A DNA stretch of 64,000 bases from Mayfieldus sp963772265 (GTDB taxonomy: Bacteria; Actinomycetota; Thermoleophilia; Solirubrobacterales; 70-9). Below the pieces are notes generated by a model. It worked only from the letters and a program-made list of their open reading frames with translations, was not told the origin of the DNA and ran no database searches. How positions within the stretch are numbered: position 1 is the stretch's first letter; each line of letters opens with the position of its first letter. The stretch spans positions 186,001-250,000 of the forward strand of contig CAVYWS010000009.1 of the NCBI GenBank assembly GCA_963772265.1. The letters run 5' to 3'. The position numbers were made by a program, and so were the translations under genes. Shown here in pieces: positions 34,952 through 42,918 of this stretch.

Positions 34952-35689
34952 TTAGGCGACCGGTCCGCTGGAGACCAGCGTCCCGACTCTCTCACCGCTG
35001 ACGATCCTATCTATGTTCCGCTCGTCGGCCATGTTGAAGACGTAGATCGGCAGGTCGTTGTCCATGCACAGCGAGAGCGCGGTCGAATCCATCACCCGCA
35101 GCCCCTGCTCGATCGCCTCGCGGTGGCTGATCTCGGGGATGAAGCGGGCATCGGGGTTGGACGCCGGGTCGGCGTCGTAGACGCCCTCGACCCGGTTCTT
35201 GGCCATCAGGATCGCCTCGGCGCGGATCTCCAGCGCGCGCAGCGCGGCGGCGGTGTCGGTGGTGAAGAACGGGTTGCCGGTGCCGGCGGCGAAGATCACG
35301 ACCCGGCCCTTCTCCAGGTGGCGCATCGCGCGGCGCCGGATATAGGGCTCGGCCACCTCCTTGACGTCGATCGCCGACATCACACGGGTGTGCTCGCCGA
35401 CCTTCTCCAGGGCGTCCTGGAGGGTGAGTGCGTTGAGCACCGTGGCGAGCATCCCCATGTAGTCGCCGGTCGCCCGGTCCATCCCCCGCGCCGCCGCCTG
35501 CAACCCCCGGTAGATGTTGCCGGCGCCGACCACGACCGCGACCTCCACCCCCCGCTCGCGGGTGGCGTGGACCTGCTCGGCGATCCGGGTCACCTGCTCG
35601 GCGTCGGTGCCGTACTCGAGGTCCCCCATCAGCGCCTCCCCGGAGAGCTTGAGAAGGATGCGGTGGAACTGCGGCTCCTGAGTGGCCAT
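34952..35689 (-). CDS. pyrH: UMP kinase
   Basis: A 245-residue amino-acid-kinase-fold enzyme phosphorylating UMP to UDP. FHRILLKLSGEALMGDLEYG, VAVVVGAGNIYRGLQAAARG, DRATGDYMGMLATVLNALTL and VIFAAGTGNPFFTTDTAAAL are PyrH signatures in order; the end NMADERNIDRIVSGERVGTL is also typical. It lies between tsf and frr as usual. Intact. Confidence 0.96.
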   Translation of the reverse strand: MATQEPQFHRILLKLSGEALMGDLEYGTDAEQVTRIAEQVHATRERGVEVAVVVGAGNIYRGLQAAARGMDRATGDYMGMLATVLNALTLQDALEKVGEHTRVMSAIDVKEVAEPYIRRRAMRHLEKGRVVIFAAGTGNPFFTTDTAAALRALEIRAEAILMAKNRVEGVYDADPASNPDARFIPEISHREAIEQGLRVMDSTALSLCMDNDLPIYVFNMADERNIDRIVSGERVGTLVSSGPVA

Positions 35690-35715
35690 CGCGCTCGCCG
35701 CAGGCGCTTGCCCGG

Positions 35716-36321
35716 CTACTCCTCCCCGACCCTGAAGTAGGCGAAGCGGGCAACCCGCACGTTCTCCCCGGTCTTCGCGGCCAGCTCCTGGCGCAGCTCC
35801 TCGATCGTCTTGCCTTCGTGCTTGTCGGCGTTGATGTGCTCCTGCTCGAGCAGCACCAACTCCTTCTGCCCCTTCGCCAGCCGGCCGTCGACGATCTGCG
35901 CGAGCTTGTCGTCGGGAAGGCCCTCCTCGCGGGCCTCCTCCTCGAGCACGCGCCGCTCGTTCTCGATCTCGGACTCGGGAATGTCCTCGGCCGATATGTA
36001 GCGGGCTCCGCTGCCGGCGACGTGCAGGGCAATCTCATAGGCGAAGGCCTTGAACTCGTCGCTGCGGGCGACGAAGTCGGTCTCGCATTGCACCTCGACC
36101 ATCGCCCCGACCTGGTCGTTTGCGTGGATGTAGGAGCTGACCACACCCTCGCCGGTGCCGCGGCCCGCGCGCTTTGCGGCCGAGGCCTGCCCCTTGACGC
36201 GCAGGATCTCGATCGCGCGGTCGAAGTCGCCCTCGGCCTCGGCCAGCGCCGCCTTGCAGTCCATCATCCCCGCGCCGGTGCGATCGCGCAGGGCCTTGAC
36301 GTCGGCTGCGGAGACCGTCAC
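35716..36321 (-). CDS. tsf: Elongation factor Ts
   Basis: A 201-residue nucleotide exchange factor for EF-Tu, of the short type. The N-terminal UBA-like part VSAADVKALRDRTGAGMMDC with KAALAEAEGDFDRAIEILRV is diagnostic; the core includes VQCETDFVARSDEFKAFAYE and IALHVAGSGARYISAEDIPE. GTG 36321 overlaps the rpsB stop (GTGA), so the pair is translationally coupled. The upstream open frame is a shadow of rpsB. Confidence 0.95.
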   Translation of the reverse strand: MTVSAADVKALRDRTGAGMMDCKAALAEAEGDFDRAIEILRVKGQASAAKRAGRGTGEGVVSSYIHANDQVGAMVEVQCETDFVARSDEFKAFAYEIALHVAGSGARYISAEDIPESEIENERRVLEEEAREEGLPDDKLAQIVDGRLAKGQKELVLLEQEHINADKHEGKTIEELRQELAAKTGENVRVARFAYFRVGEE

Positions 36322-37337
36322 TTCGAGTCCCCTTCCTCGCCCGCCTGGGCCGGCGCCGGCTCGGGCTGGTCCGCCTGGGGCTGCTGCTGCGGTTGCGGTT
36401 GTGAGGGCGGCTGAGCCTGCTGGGCCGGTTGCGGCTGCGGCGCTTGCTGGGCTTGCTGAGCCGGTTGCGGCTGCTGCCCCTGCTCGGCGCCCTCCTGGCC
36501 CTCCGCCGCCGCAGCCTGGGCCTGCGCCTGGGCAGCGGCGGCCTCCTCGGCCTCCTTGCGCGCCTTCTCCTCTTCCTCGCGCTTTCGCCGCTCCTCTTCC
36601 TCGCGCCTTCGCTGCGCCTCCTCCTCGGCCCGGCGGCGCTCCTCCTCGGTGCGCCATGCCGAGGCGCCCTCGTCGATTGCTCCCCCCACCGTGCTGATCG
36701 CCAGCTCGCAGGAGCGGATCGCGTCGTCGTTGCCGGGGATCACGTAGTCGATCGGCTGCGGGTCGCAGTTGGTGTCGACCAGGCCGATGATCGGAATTCG
36801 CAGCCGGACCGCCTCGGCGACCGCGATCTCCTCGGTCTTGAGGTCGATCACGAAGACGGCGTCGGGCAGCCGTTCCATGTCGCGCACGCCGCCGAGGTTG
36901 TACTCGAGCTTGGCCAGCTCGGCCTGCATGCCCATCCGCTCCTTGGTCGGCAGCAGCTCGAGGCGGCCCTGCTCCTGCAGCTCGGTCAGCTCGTGCAAGC
37001 GCTTGATCCGCGCCGAGATCGTGTTGTAGTTGGTCAGCAGCCCGCCCAGCCAGCGCCGGTTGACGAACGGCATCTGGGTGCGATCGGCCCATTCCTGGAT
37101 CGAATCGCGGGCCTGCTTCTTGGTGCCGACGAAGAGCACCTTTCCTCCCTTGCGGGAAAGCTCGCCGGCGAAGTCGCGCGCCTGCGTCAGCAGCTGCTCG
37201 GTCTGCAGCAGGTCGATGATGTGGATCCCGTCGCGCTCGCCATAGATGTAGCGGCGCATCGCCGGGTTCCAGCGACGCGTCTGGTGGCCGAAGTGGACTC
37301 CGGCCTCCAGCAGCTCCTTGATGCCTACCTCGGCCAT
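36318..37337 (-). CDS. rpsB: 30S ribosomal protein S2 with long C-terminal extension
   Basis: A 339-residue protein; the S2 fold ends near residue 228. The N-terminus MAEVGIKELLEAGVHFGHQT and RRWNPAMRRYIYGERDGIHI, then VLFVGTKKQARDSIQEWADR and DTNCDPQPIDYVIPGNDDAI are standard. I chose ATG 37337, 8 bases after GGAAGGAAG, over the GTG at 37346. The last 110 residues first form a charged helix (EEERRRAEEEAQRRREEEER) and then a Gln/Pro/Ala-rich tail (QQPQPAQQAQQAPQPQPAQQ). S2 tails are often extended in actinobacteria; this one is long and low in complexity. Starts the rpsB-tsf-pyrH-frr series. Confidence 0.95.
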   Translation of the reverse strand: MAEVGIKELLEAGVHFGHQTRRWNPAMRRYIYGERDGIHIIDLLQTEQLLTQARDFAGELSRKGGKVLFVGTKKQARDSIQEWADRTQMPFVNRRWLGGLLTNYNTISARIKRLHELTELQEQGRLELLPTKERMGMQAELAKLEYNLGGVRDMERLPDAVFVIDLKTEEIAVAEAVRLRIPIIGLVDTNCDPQPIDYVIPGNDDAIRSCELAISTVGGAIDEGASAWRTEEERRRAEEEAQRRREEEERRKREEEEKARKEAEEAAAAQAQAQAAAAEGQEGAEQGQQPQPAQQAQQAPQPQPAQQAQPPSQPQPQQQPQADQPEPAPAQAGEEGDSK

Positions 37338-37499
37338 TTGGGGCACTTCCTTCCTTATGGGTGCTTCTCTACCCCGCCGCTTCCACGGGACCGAGGCTTG
37401 CGCCCCGGCAGGACCCGCTTACGACGACGGGGGTCGGGTGATGGTCCGCGGGATTGTACGGAGGCGGGCTGTGCCGCGCCCGGCTCGCGGAGCGCTGGA

Positions 37500-38180
37500 T
37501 CAGCCCGGTGCGCGGGCCCGCTCGAGCCCCGCCTCAAGGTCGGGCGGGAGCTCGGAGCTGAACTCGACCCACTCGCCGCTCTCGGGGTGGGTGAATGCGA
37601 GCCGGTGCGCGTGCAGGAACTGGCGCCGCAGCCCGTAGGACTCACCGTCGCCGTAGGTGGGGTCGCCGACCAGCGGATGGCCGATCGCCGCGAAGTGGGC
37701 CCGGATCTGGTGGGTGCGCCCGGTCTCCAGCCGAACCTCGGCATAGCTGCTCGCCGGCAGCAGCTCGAGGACCGTGAAGTGGGTTCGCGCCTCGCGCCCG
37801 GCGCCCGACACCGCCATCCGGGTCCGGGTGCGGCGCTCGCGTCCGATCGGAGCGTCGATCGTGCCGGTCCGCGACTGCAGGTGTCCGCCGGCAAGCGCCA
37901 GGTATACGCGCTCGACCTCGCGTGCCGCCACCTGCTCGGCGAGGGCGCGATGGGCCTCGTCGGTGCGCGCGACCACCAGCAGGCCGGATGTGTCCTTGTC
38001 GAGCCGATGGACGATTCCCGGCCGATCGGGGTCGCCGCCGGCGAGCAGATCGGAGAGCTGGTCGACCAGGGTCGGGCCGCGGTGGCTCGGGGCCGGGTGC
38101 ACGACCAGCCCCGCCGGCTTGTCGATCACCGCCACGGCCTTGTCGCAATGGACCACCTCCGCCCGGGGGGCGTCGGTCAC
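37500..38180 (-). CDS. RluD-type 23S rRNA pseudouridine synthase, lacking the S4 domain
   Basis: A 226-residue protein starting at GTG 38180 (GTGA overlap with lspA). The catalytic motif is PGIVHRLDKDTSGLLVVART with the essential Asp; VRLETGRTHQIRAHFAAIGH and LVGDPTYGDGESYGLRRQFL complete the RluA/RluD family pattern. Typical RluD is over 300 residues with an N-terminal S4 RNA-binding domain; here the frame begins just before the catalytic domain and no S4 domain is visible upstream, because that DNA codes lspA. The rRNA or tRNA target is therefore uncertain. Confidence 0.85.
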   Translation of the reverse strand: MTDAPRAEVVHCDKAVAVIDKPAGLVVHPAPSHRGPTLVDQLSDLLAGGDPDRPGIVHRLDKDTSGLLVVARTDEAHRALAEQVAAREVERVYLALAGGHLQSRTGTIDAPIGRERRTRTRMAVSGAGREARTHFTVLELLPASSYAEVRLETGRTHQIRAHFAAIGHPLVGDPTYGDGESYGLRRQFLHAHRLAFTHPESGEWVEFSSELPPDLEAGLERARAPG

Positions 38181-38665
38181 TCCGCCCCCTGCGCCTCTTC
38201 GCGCGGCCTCGGCTCCTCCATGAATACCAGCGCCAGGCCGGCGACCCCGATCACGATCGCGATGTCGGCGAGGTTGAACGCGGGCCACAGCGGCAGGTCG
38301 ATGAAGTCGGTCACCGAGTCGATCCGCAGCCGGTCGGCGAGGTTTCCGAACGCGCCCCCGGCGATCAGGCCGATCGGGATCCAGAGCCCGGGCCGGGTCG
38401 CGTTGCGGGCGAAGAGGACGAGGATCAGAGCCAGCGCCGCGATCGTCAGCAGGACCAGCCCGGTGCCTCCCCCGCCCGCGAGGCCGAAGGCAATGCCCTT
38501 GTTGTGGATGTTGGTCAGGTGCAGCCCGGGAAACGCGGAAACCCGCTCGCCGGGCACCAGATTGGACTGGATCATCGCCTTGACGCCCTGGTCGAGGGCG
38601 ACCACGACTCCGCACAGCGCCAGCGCCAGGCGCCAGGCCCGGGCCTGGGCGCCGTCGAGGTTCAC
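38177..38665 (-). CDS. lspA: Signal peptidase II
   Basis: A 162-residue membrane aspartyl protease that cuts prolipoproteins after lipidation. Four membrane helices; conserved blocks LHLTNIHNKGIAFGLAGGGG, then GLIAGGAFGNLADRLRID and TDFIDLPLWPAFNLADIAIV contain the two catalytic Asp residues. GTG 38665 overlaps the yggT stop. It precedes the pseudouridine synthase gene, the usual bacterial pairing. Substrates in this window would include the ABC solute-binding lipoprotein at 60.0-61.2 kb. Confidence 0.93.
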   Translation of the reverse strand: MNLDGAQARAWRLALALCGVVVALDQGVKAMIQSNLVPGERVSAFPGLHLTNIHNKGIAFGLAGGGGTGLVLLTIAALALILVLFARNATRPGLWIPIGLIAGGAFGNLADRLRIDSVTDFIDLPLWPAFNLADIAIVIGVAGLALVFMEEPRPREEAQGAE

Positions 38666-38970
38666 GGGTTGATGATCGCCCCGACGATGATCCGGTTCAG
38701 CACACCGAGGACGATCAGCGCCACTATCGGGCTGATGTCGAGCGCCATCCCGCCGGGGCCCCCTATCGGGTTCATCAGGCGCCGGAAGATGTTCAGGTAG
38801 GGGTTGGTCGTCTCGGTGATGAAGTCGAGGACCGGGCGCAGCGTCGCGCTGCGCGGGATCGTCGGGATCCAGGACATCAGGATGTTGGCGAAGATCAGGA
38901 TCGTGTAGACGAGGAACAGCGCGTTGACGTAGTTGGCGACGTCGGTCTTGGTCAGTGCCTCGACCAGCAT
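38662..38970 (-). CDS. YggT family membrane protein
   Basis: A 102-residue protein with two membrane segments (NALFLVYTILIFANILMSWI and SPIVALIVLGVLNRIIVGAI) and the family motif ETTNPYLNIFRRLMNPIGG between them. YggT/Ycf19 proteins lie beside sepF and proC in many Gram-positives, and some affect division or osmotic response; the mechanism is not known. Three bases separate it from proC. Confidence 0.88.
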   Translation of the reverse strand: MLVEALTKTDVANYVNALFLVYTILIFANILMSWIPTIPRSATLRPVLDFITETTNPYLNIFRRLMNPIGGPGGMALDISPIVALIVLGVLNRIIVGAIINP

Positions 38971-38972
38971 TC

Positions 38973-39740
38973 TCAGCCCCTCTTCTCCTTCTCGATCGAC
39001 GCGCGCACCGCCGCGGCGAAGGCCCCTCCGCCGTCGTTGCGCTCAAGCTCGTCCAACCCGGCTTCCGTGATTCCACCCGGTGAGGCGACGAGGCGCCGGA
39101 GCTCCTCCGGGGAGTGACGGCGCAACATCTCCGCCGTTCCCGCGGTGACCTCGGTCATCAAGGACAGTGAGAGCTCCGGGTCGAGCCCGTCGACAGCGCT
39201 CGCGTCGGCGATCGCCTCCACCGCGACGGCGAGGAATGCCATCGAGCAGCCCGCCGCGATGGTGGCCGGGTCGATCAGAGAATCGTCGAGCTCGACGACT
39301 TGCCCCAGCGGCTCCAGCATCGCCCTCACCTCTGCGGTCCTGTCTGGGGGCTCATCGCCGGCCGCGAAGCAGAGCACCCCGCGATGAACCTCCACCGCAG
39401 GGTTGGGCAGCACCCTCAACACGCTCGCGCTTGGGAAGGCCTCGGAGACACGGCCGAGGGAGGTAGCCCCGAGCAGCGACATGACCAGCTTCGCGTCCTG
39501 GGCCTCGGCCGCAACCGCATCGAGGCCCTTCGGCTTCATCGCCAGCACCAGCAGCTCGCAACGCTGGGCGAGCTCGGCGTTGGACTCGACCGCCTCGCCC
39601 CCGACCTCGGCAGCCAGGGTCGCGGCCCGGCCCGAGCCCGAGTCGGTGAACAGCATCTGCTCCGGGCCGCCGTCGGCGGTCGCCCATCCGCGCGCCATCG
39701 ACGCGGCGATGTTCCCAGAGCCTGCGAAGCCGACGATCAT
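38973..39740 (-). CDS. proC: Pyrroline-5-carboxylate reductase
   Basis: A 255-residue NAD(P)H-dependent enzyme for the last step of proline synthesis. The N-terminal Rossmann motif MIVGFAGSGNIAASMARGWA, then VLRVLPNPAVEVHRGVLCFA and the C-terminal P5CR domain (GCSMAFLAVAVEAIADASAV, with SPGGITEAGLDELERNDGGG) are all typical. The position between yggT and sepF is the conserved arrangement in Firmicutes and actinobacteria. Confidence 0.92.
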   Translation of the reverse strand: MIVGFAGSGNIAASMARGWATADGGPEQMLFTDSGSGRAATLAAEVGGEAVESNAELAQRCELLVLAMKPKGLDAVAAEAQDAKLVMSLLGATSLGRVSEAFPSASVLRVLPNPAVEVHRGVLCFAAGDEPPDRTAEVRAMLEPLGQVVELDDSLIDPATIAAGCSMAFLAVAVEAIADASAVDGLDPELSLSLMTEVTAGTAEMLRRHSPEELRRLVASPGGITEAGLDELERNDGGGAFAAAVRASIEKEKRG

Positions 39741-39759
39741 GCGCCGCAGGGTATTTGAC

Positions 39760-40309
39760 CTAGCTCTGGTTGAAGAAGCCCTTGTCGATCAGCCGCGCCT
39801 TCTCCTCGGCCGAGACCTCGACGTTGCGCGGCGTCAGCAGGAAGACCTTCTCGGCGATCCGCTGCATCCCGCCGTCGAGGGCGTAGGTGAGGCCGGAGGC
39901 GAAGTCGATCAGGCGCTTGGAAAGCTCGTGGTCGGTCGTCTGCAGGTTGAGGATCACCGGCACCGCGCGCTTGAACTGGTCGGCGACCTGCTGGGCGTCG
40001 TTGAAGTTGCGCGGGATGACGAGGTGGACCTGGACGTCGGAGCCGCCGTTGCCGACCGGGCGCAGGACGCCGGTCCGGCCGCCGGTCATCGGCTCGTCCT
40101 CGGCGAAGATGTCGTCGATCTCGTCGCGGCGGCGGCGCGAGGTGGGCAGGCGACGCACCGGGGCGGGCTCGCGGCGCCCGCCGGTCGTCGAAGACCTCTT
40201 CGGCTCCGGTCTCGGGCTCGTAGCCCTCGTCGTAGTCAGGGCCGTAGTCGTGGTCCTCGGCGAGGCCGAAGTAGACCAGCGCACGATGCCAGGTGTCTCT
40301 AAGAGCCAT
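39760..40309 (-). CDS. sepF: Cell division protein SepF (one frameshift)
   Basis: About 182 residues when joined. SepF anchors FtsZ to the membrane and shapes the septum. Start ATG 40309: MALRDTWHRALVYFGLAEDH is the membrane-binding amphipathic helix followed by an acidic linker (YGPDYDEGYEPETGAEEVFD). The frame changes near 40183, then VHLVIPRNFNDAQQVADQFK and RAVPVILNLQTTDHELSKRL with FASGLTYALDGGMQRIAEKV form the SepF domain. The essential role in actinobacteria makes the frameshift a probable sequence error. ftsZ itself is not in the window. Confidence 0.9.
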
Positions 40310-40374
40310 GTTGGGCGTTTTCGGCTTACGAGAGCCTATTCCTGCCCTCATTATGCCCGCTCGGGCGGGCGGCG

Positions 40375-41007
40375 TTACAGGTACAGCACCGTGCCCAGGC
40401 GGATGATCGTCGCCCCCTCCTCGACTGCCACCCGCCAGTCCTGGCTGGTGCCCATCGAAAGCCGCGCCAAGCCGTGCTCGGAGGCGAGCTCCGCGAGGCG
40501 GGCGAAGTGGGGCCGCGAGGCCTCCGGGTCCTGGGTGAACGGCGGCATCGTCATCAGCCCCGTGACCCGCACCGGACAGCTCTCTATGAAGGCCCCCAGC
40601 GCAGCCGGGTCGACCCCGCTCTTTCCCTCCTCGCCCGCCACGTTGACCTCGATCAGCACCTCGGTCGAAGGGTCGGCGTGGCGGCGCAGCTGCTCGAGCA
40701 CCGAGTCGCTGGCGACCGAGTGAATCAGCCGGCAGATCGGCAGCAGCGCCTTCACCTTGCGGCTCTGCAGGTTGCCGATGAAGTCCCACTGGAACGAGTC
40801 GGCCCAGCGCTCGCGCTTGGCCTCCAGGTCCTGGAGGCGGTTCTCGCCCACCAGCTCGACGCCCGCCTCGGCCAGCGCCTCCATCTCCTCCACGGGCAGG
40901 TACTTGGTCGCGGCGAGGATCTCGACCTTCTCCCCGACGGCCTCCCGCACCCGCTCCAGGTTGGCGCGGATCTTCTCAGCCTCGAGCCCGTGGATCTGGC
41001 CCGGCAT
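40375..41007 (-). CDS. PLP homeostasis protein (YggS/PROSC family)
   Basis: A 210-residue PLP-binding TIM-barrel protein that buffers free pyridoxal phosphate. EKVEILAATKYLPVEEMEAL contains the PLP-binding lysine; GENRLQDLEAKRERWADSFQ with WDFIGNLQSRKVKALLPICR, then VLIEVNVAGEEGKSGVDPAA and LSMGTSQDWRVAVEEGATII with RLGTVLYL are the family blocks. Start ATG 41007 overlaps the pgeF stop (ATGA). Confidence 0.92.
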   Translation of the reverse strand: MPGQIHGLEAEKIRANLERVREAVGEKVEILAATKYLPVEEMEALAEAGVELVGENRLQDLEAKRERWADSFQWDFIGNLQSRKVKALLPICRLIHSVASDSVLEQLRRHADPSTEVLIEVNVAGEEGKSGVDPAALGAFIESCPVRVTGLMTMPPFTQDPEASRPHFARLAELASEHGLARLSMGTSQDWRVAVEEGATIIRLGTVLYL

Positions 41008-41750
41008 CAGCCCGCCTCCAGCCAGACAAGCCCCGCCTGGCGGCCGCTGCGCTCCCCGTCGCGGCGATGGGAGTAGAAGAGCTCGGGGTTGCACTTGGTG
41101 CACAGATCCGCGGCCTCGATCCGCTCGACGCCGGCGGCGGCGAGCCGGCGCCGGGCCACCTCGGTCAGGTCGAGCATCGAGCCATCGGCGATCCCGTCGC
41201 CCAGGTCCGCGAATCGTTCCAGCACCTCGGGCCCGACCTCATAGCAGCAGGGGCCTATCCCGGGGCCGATCGCCGCCGCCTCGGCGCCGACCGCTTCGAC
41301 GCCGCGGGCCACGATTCCCGCAGCCAGCCCGCGCCAGCCGCAGTGCAGCATCGCGACCCCGCCGGCGCCGGCGAGCGCGACCGGAAGGCAGTCGGCGACC
41401 AGCACGAGCGGAGCGAGACCCGGCGTCGAGGTCGTGTGGCCGTCCACTTCGGACAGCGGGTTCCCCGGCTGCGCGTAGGGGCTCGGGCTCTGGGCCTGCG
41501 AATGGGCCTCCAGCTCCGCCCCGTGGACCTGCAGGCCGATCAGCACTCGATCGGGGCGCAGCCCCAGCGCCACGGCAAGGCGGACCCGGTTCTCCAGCAC
41601 CGAATCGTGCTCGTCCCCGGTCAGGATCCCGAGGTTGAGGCTCTCGAAGGGGGGCGCGCTGACCCCGCCGATTCGGGTCGAGAAGGCGGCGCGGGCGCCC
41701 GGGAGCCCGGCGGAGAGCCAGCGGACACGTTCGCTCTCAAGCCACTCCAT
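41007..41750 (-). CDS. pgeF: Peptidoglycan editing factor / YfiH family purine nucleoside phosphorylase
   Basis: A 247-residue copper- or zinc-associated protein of the YfiH (LACC1) family. Metal-site motifs: LIGLQVHGAELEAHSQ, VADCLPVALAGAGGVAMLHC with GWRGLAAGIVARGVEA, and GPGIGPCCYEVGPEVLERF. Family members have been described as multifunctional purine enzymes and, in E. coli, as a factor editing mis-incorporated serine in peptidoglycan precursors. Start ATG 41750 lies 14 bases inside the end of the preceding gene. Part of the conserved pgeF-yggS-sepF run. Confidence 0.88.
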   Translation of the reverse strand: MEWLESERVRWLSAGLPGARAAFSTRIGGVSAPPFESLNLGILTGDEHDSVLENRVRLAVALGLRPDRVLIGLQVHGAELEAHSQAQSPSPYAQPGNPLSEVDGHTTSTPGLAPLVLVADCLPVALAGAGGVAMLHCGWRGLAAGIVARGVEAVGAEAAAIGPGIGPCCYEVGPEVLERFADLGDGIADGSMLDLTEVARRRLAAAGVERIEAADLCTKCNPELFYSHRRDGERSGRQAGLVWLEAG

Positions 41751-42885
41751 CGCCGCCGTCCCCCTCGCCGCCGGCCCGGGCGGCGTCGATAGCTGCCTTC
41801 AGCTCCTGCTCGCGGCCGTCGATCTCGCCGTCGAGCTTGCGCCGCAGCGCCCCGGCCAGGCCCCGCCCCACCGCCGGGCCCTCCGGCACCCCGGCGGTGA
41901 TCAGGTCGGAGCCGTCGATCTCGAGCATCACGCCGCGCCACTCGCGGACGTAGTCGTCGAGCCATTCGCCCCCCATCGCACGGGCCAGCACCAGCTCCTC
42001 GGGGCGGGCCCCGCGCGCCAGCTCGACGCCCAACGATGGGTTGGCCGGCCGGGCCGCCGACAGCTCGGCCTCGCGCCCTGGTGGGCCCAGCGCAGCCGCC
42101 AGCATCACCCGCGGCCGGGCCGCGATCTCACTCCACGGCGGGGTCGCGAGCAGGTCATCCACAGCGGGCAGCAGCTCGGCCGCCCCGTGGCGGCCGCGGA
42201 CCAGGCCCCACTCGGCCGCGAGTTGCAGGCCGCTGGCAGCCTCGGGCTCGGCGGCGAGGCGCAGCAGCTCGGTTGCGCGCCGGTCGGCGGAGACTGTGCC
42301 GAGGTCGGCCGTGCGCAGAAGCTCGGCCGTGCGCGGCTCGAGCTCAAACCCGAAGCGGGCCGCGTAGCGAGCCGCGCGCAGGGCCCGGGTGGGGTCGTCG
42401 ATGAAGGAGCGGTCGTGGAGCACCCGCAGCAGCCCGGCGTCGAGGTCCGGCCCTCCCGAGTGGGGATCGATCAGCTCCGCCGTACCCTGCAGGGGCAGGG
42501 CCATGGCGTTCACGGTGAAGTCGCGGCGGGCGAGATCCTCCTGCAGGCCGGCCGGCCGCACCTCGGGCAGCGCACCCGGTGCCGGGTATGACTCGGCTCG
42601 GGCGCTGGCGAGGTCGATCTCGACCCCGTCGAGGGTGGCCTTGGCGGTCGAGAAGCGGTCGTGCTCGACGCTCTCGCCCCCCAGCCGCCGGGCCACCGAG
42701 GCCGCGTCTCCCTCGACCACGACGTCGAGGTCGCCGCGCTCGCGGCCCAGAAACAGGTCGCGGACGGCCCCGCCGACCAGGTAAAGGGGTGAGCCCTCGG
42801 CGGCCTCGCGCAGCCGTTCCAGTCCGGGCACGGCGCGCTCGATCAGCTGCCCAAGATCGGCATCGCGGCGGGTTGGCTTTGGCAT
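41737..42885 (-). CDS. tRNA nucleotidyltransferase / poly(A) polymerase family protein
   Basis: A 382-residue class II nucleotidyltransferase. The head domain reads LYLVGGAVRDLFLGRERGDL with DVVVEGDA, which contains the metal-binding DxD; RRDFTVNAMALPLQGTAELI and VLHDRSFIDDPTRALRAARY with AARFGFELE complete the catalytic and neck domains. It would add or repair the CCA end of tRNAs, or be a poly(A) polymerase relative; sequence alone does not separate these. Start ATG 42885 follows GGAAGAGG. The tail after residue 200 is divergent and lacks an HD domain. Confidence 0.85.
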   Translation of the reverse strand: MPKPTRRDADLGQLIERAVPGLERLREAAEGSPLYLVGGAVRDLFLGRERGDLDVVVEGDAASVARRLGGESVEHDRFSTAKATLDGVEIDLASARAESYPAPGALPEVRPAGLQEDLARRDFTVNAMALPLQGTAELIDPHSGGPDLDAGLLRVLHDRSFIDDPTRALRAARYAARFGFELEPRTAELLRTADLGTVSADRRATELLRLAAEPEAASGLQLAAEWGLVRGRHGAAELLPAVDDLLATPPWSEIAARPRVMLAAALGPPGREAELSAARPANPSLGVELARGARPEELVLARAMGGEWLDDYVREWRGVMLEIDGSDLITAGVPEGPAVGRGLAGALRRKLDGEIDGREQELKAAIDAARAGGEGDGGDGVA

Positions 42886-42918
42886 GGGGCCTCTTCCGTA
42901 CCATGATCGGCTCGCCGG

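Noticed and set aside
36429..38672. A 747-codon open frame on the plus strand
   Set aside because: It is antisense to rpsB, rluD and lspA, which have clear family motifs; long antisense frames are expected at this GC content.
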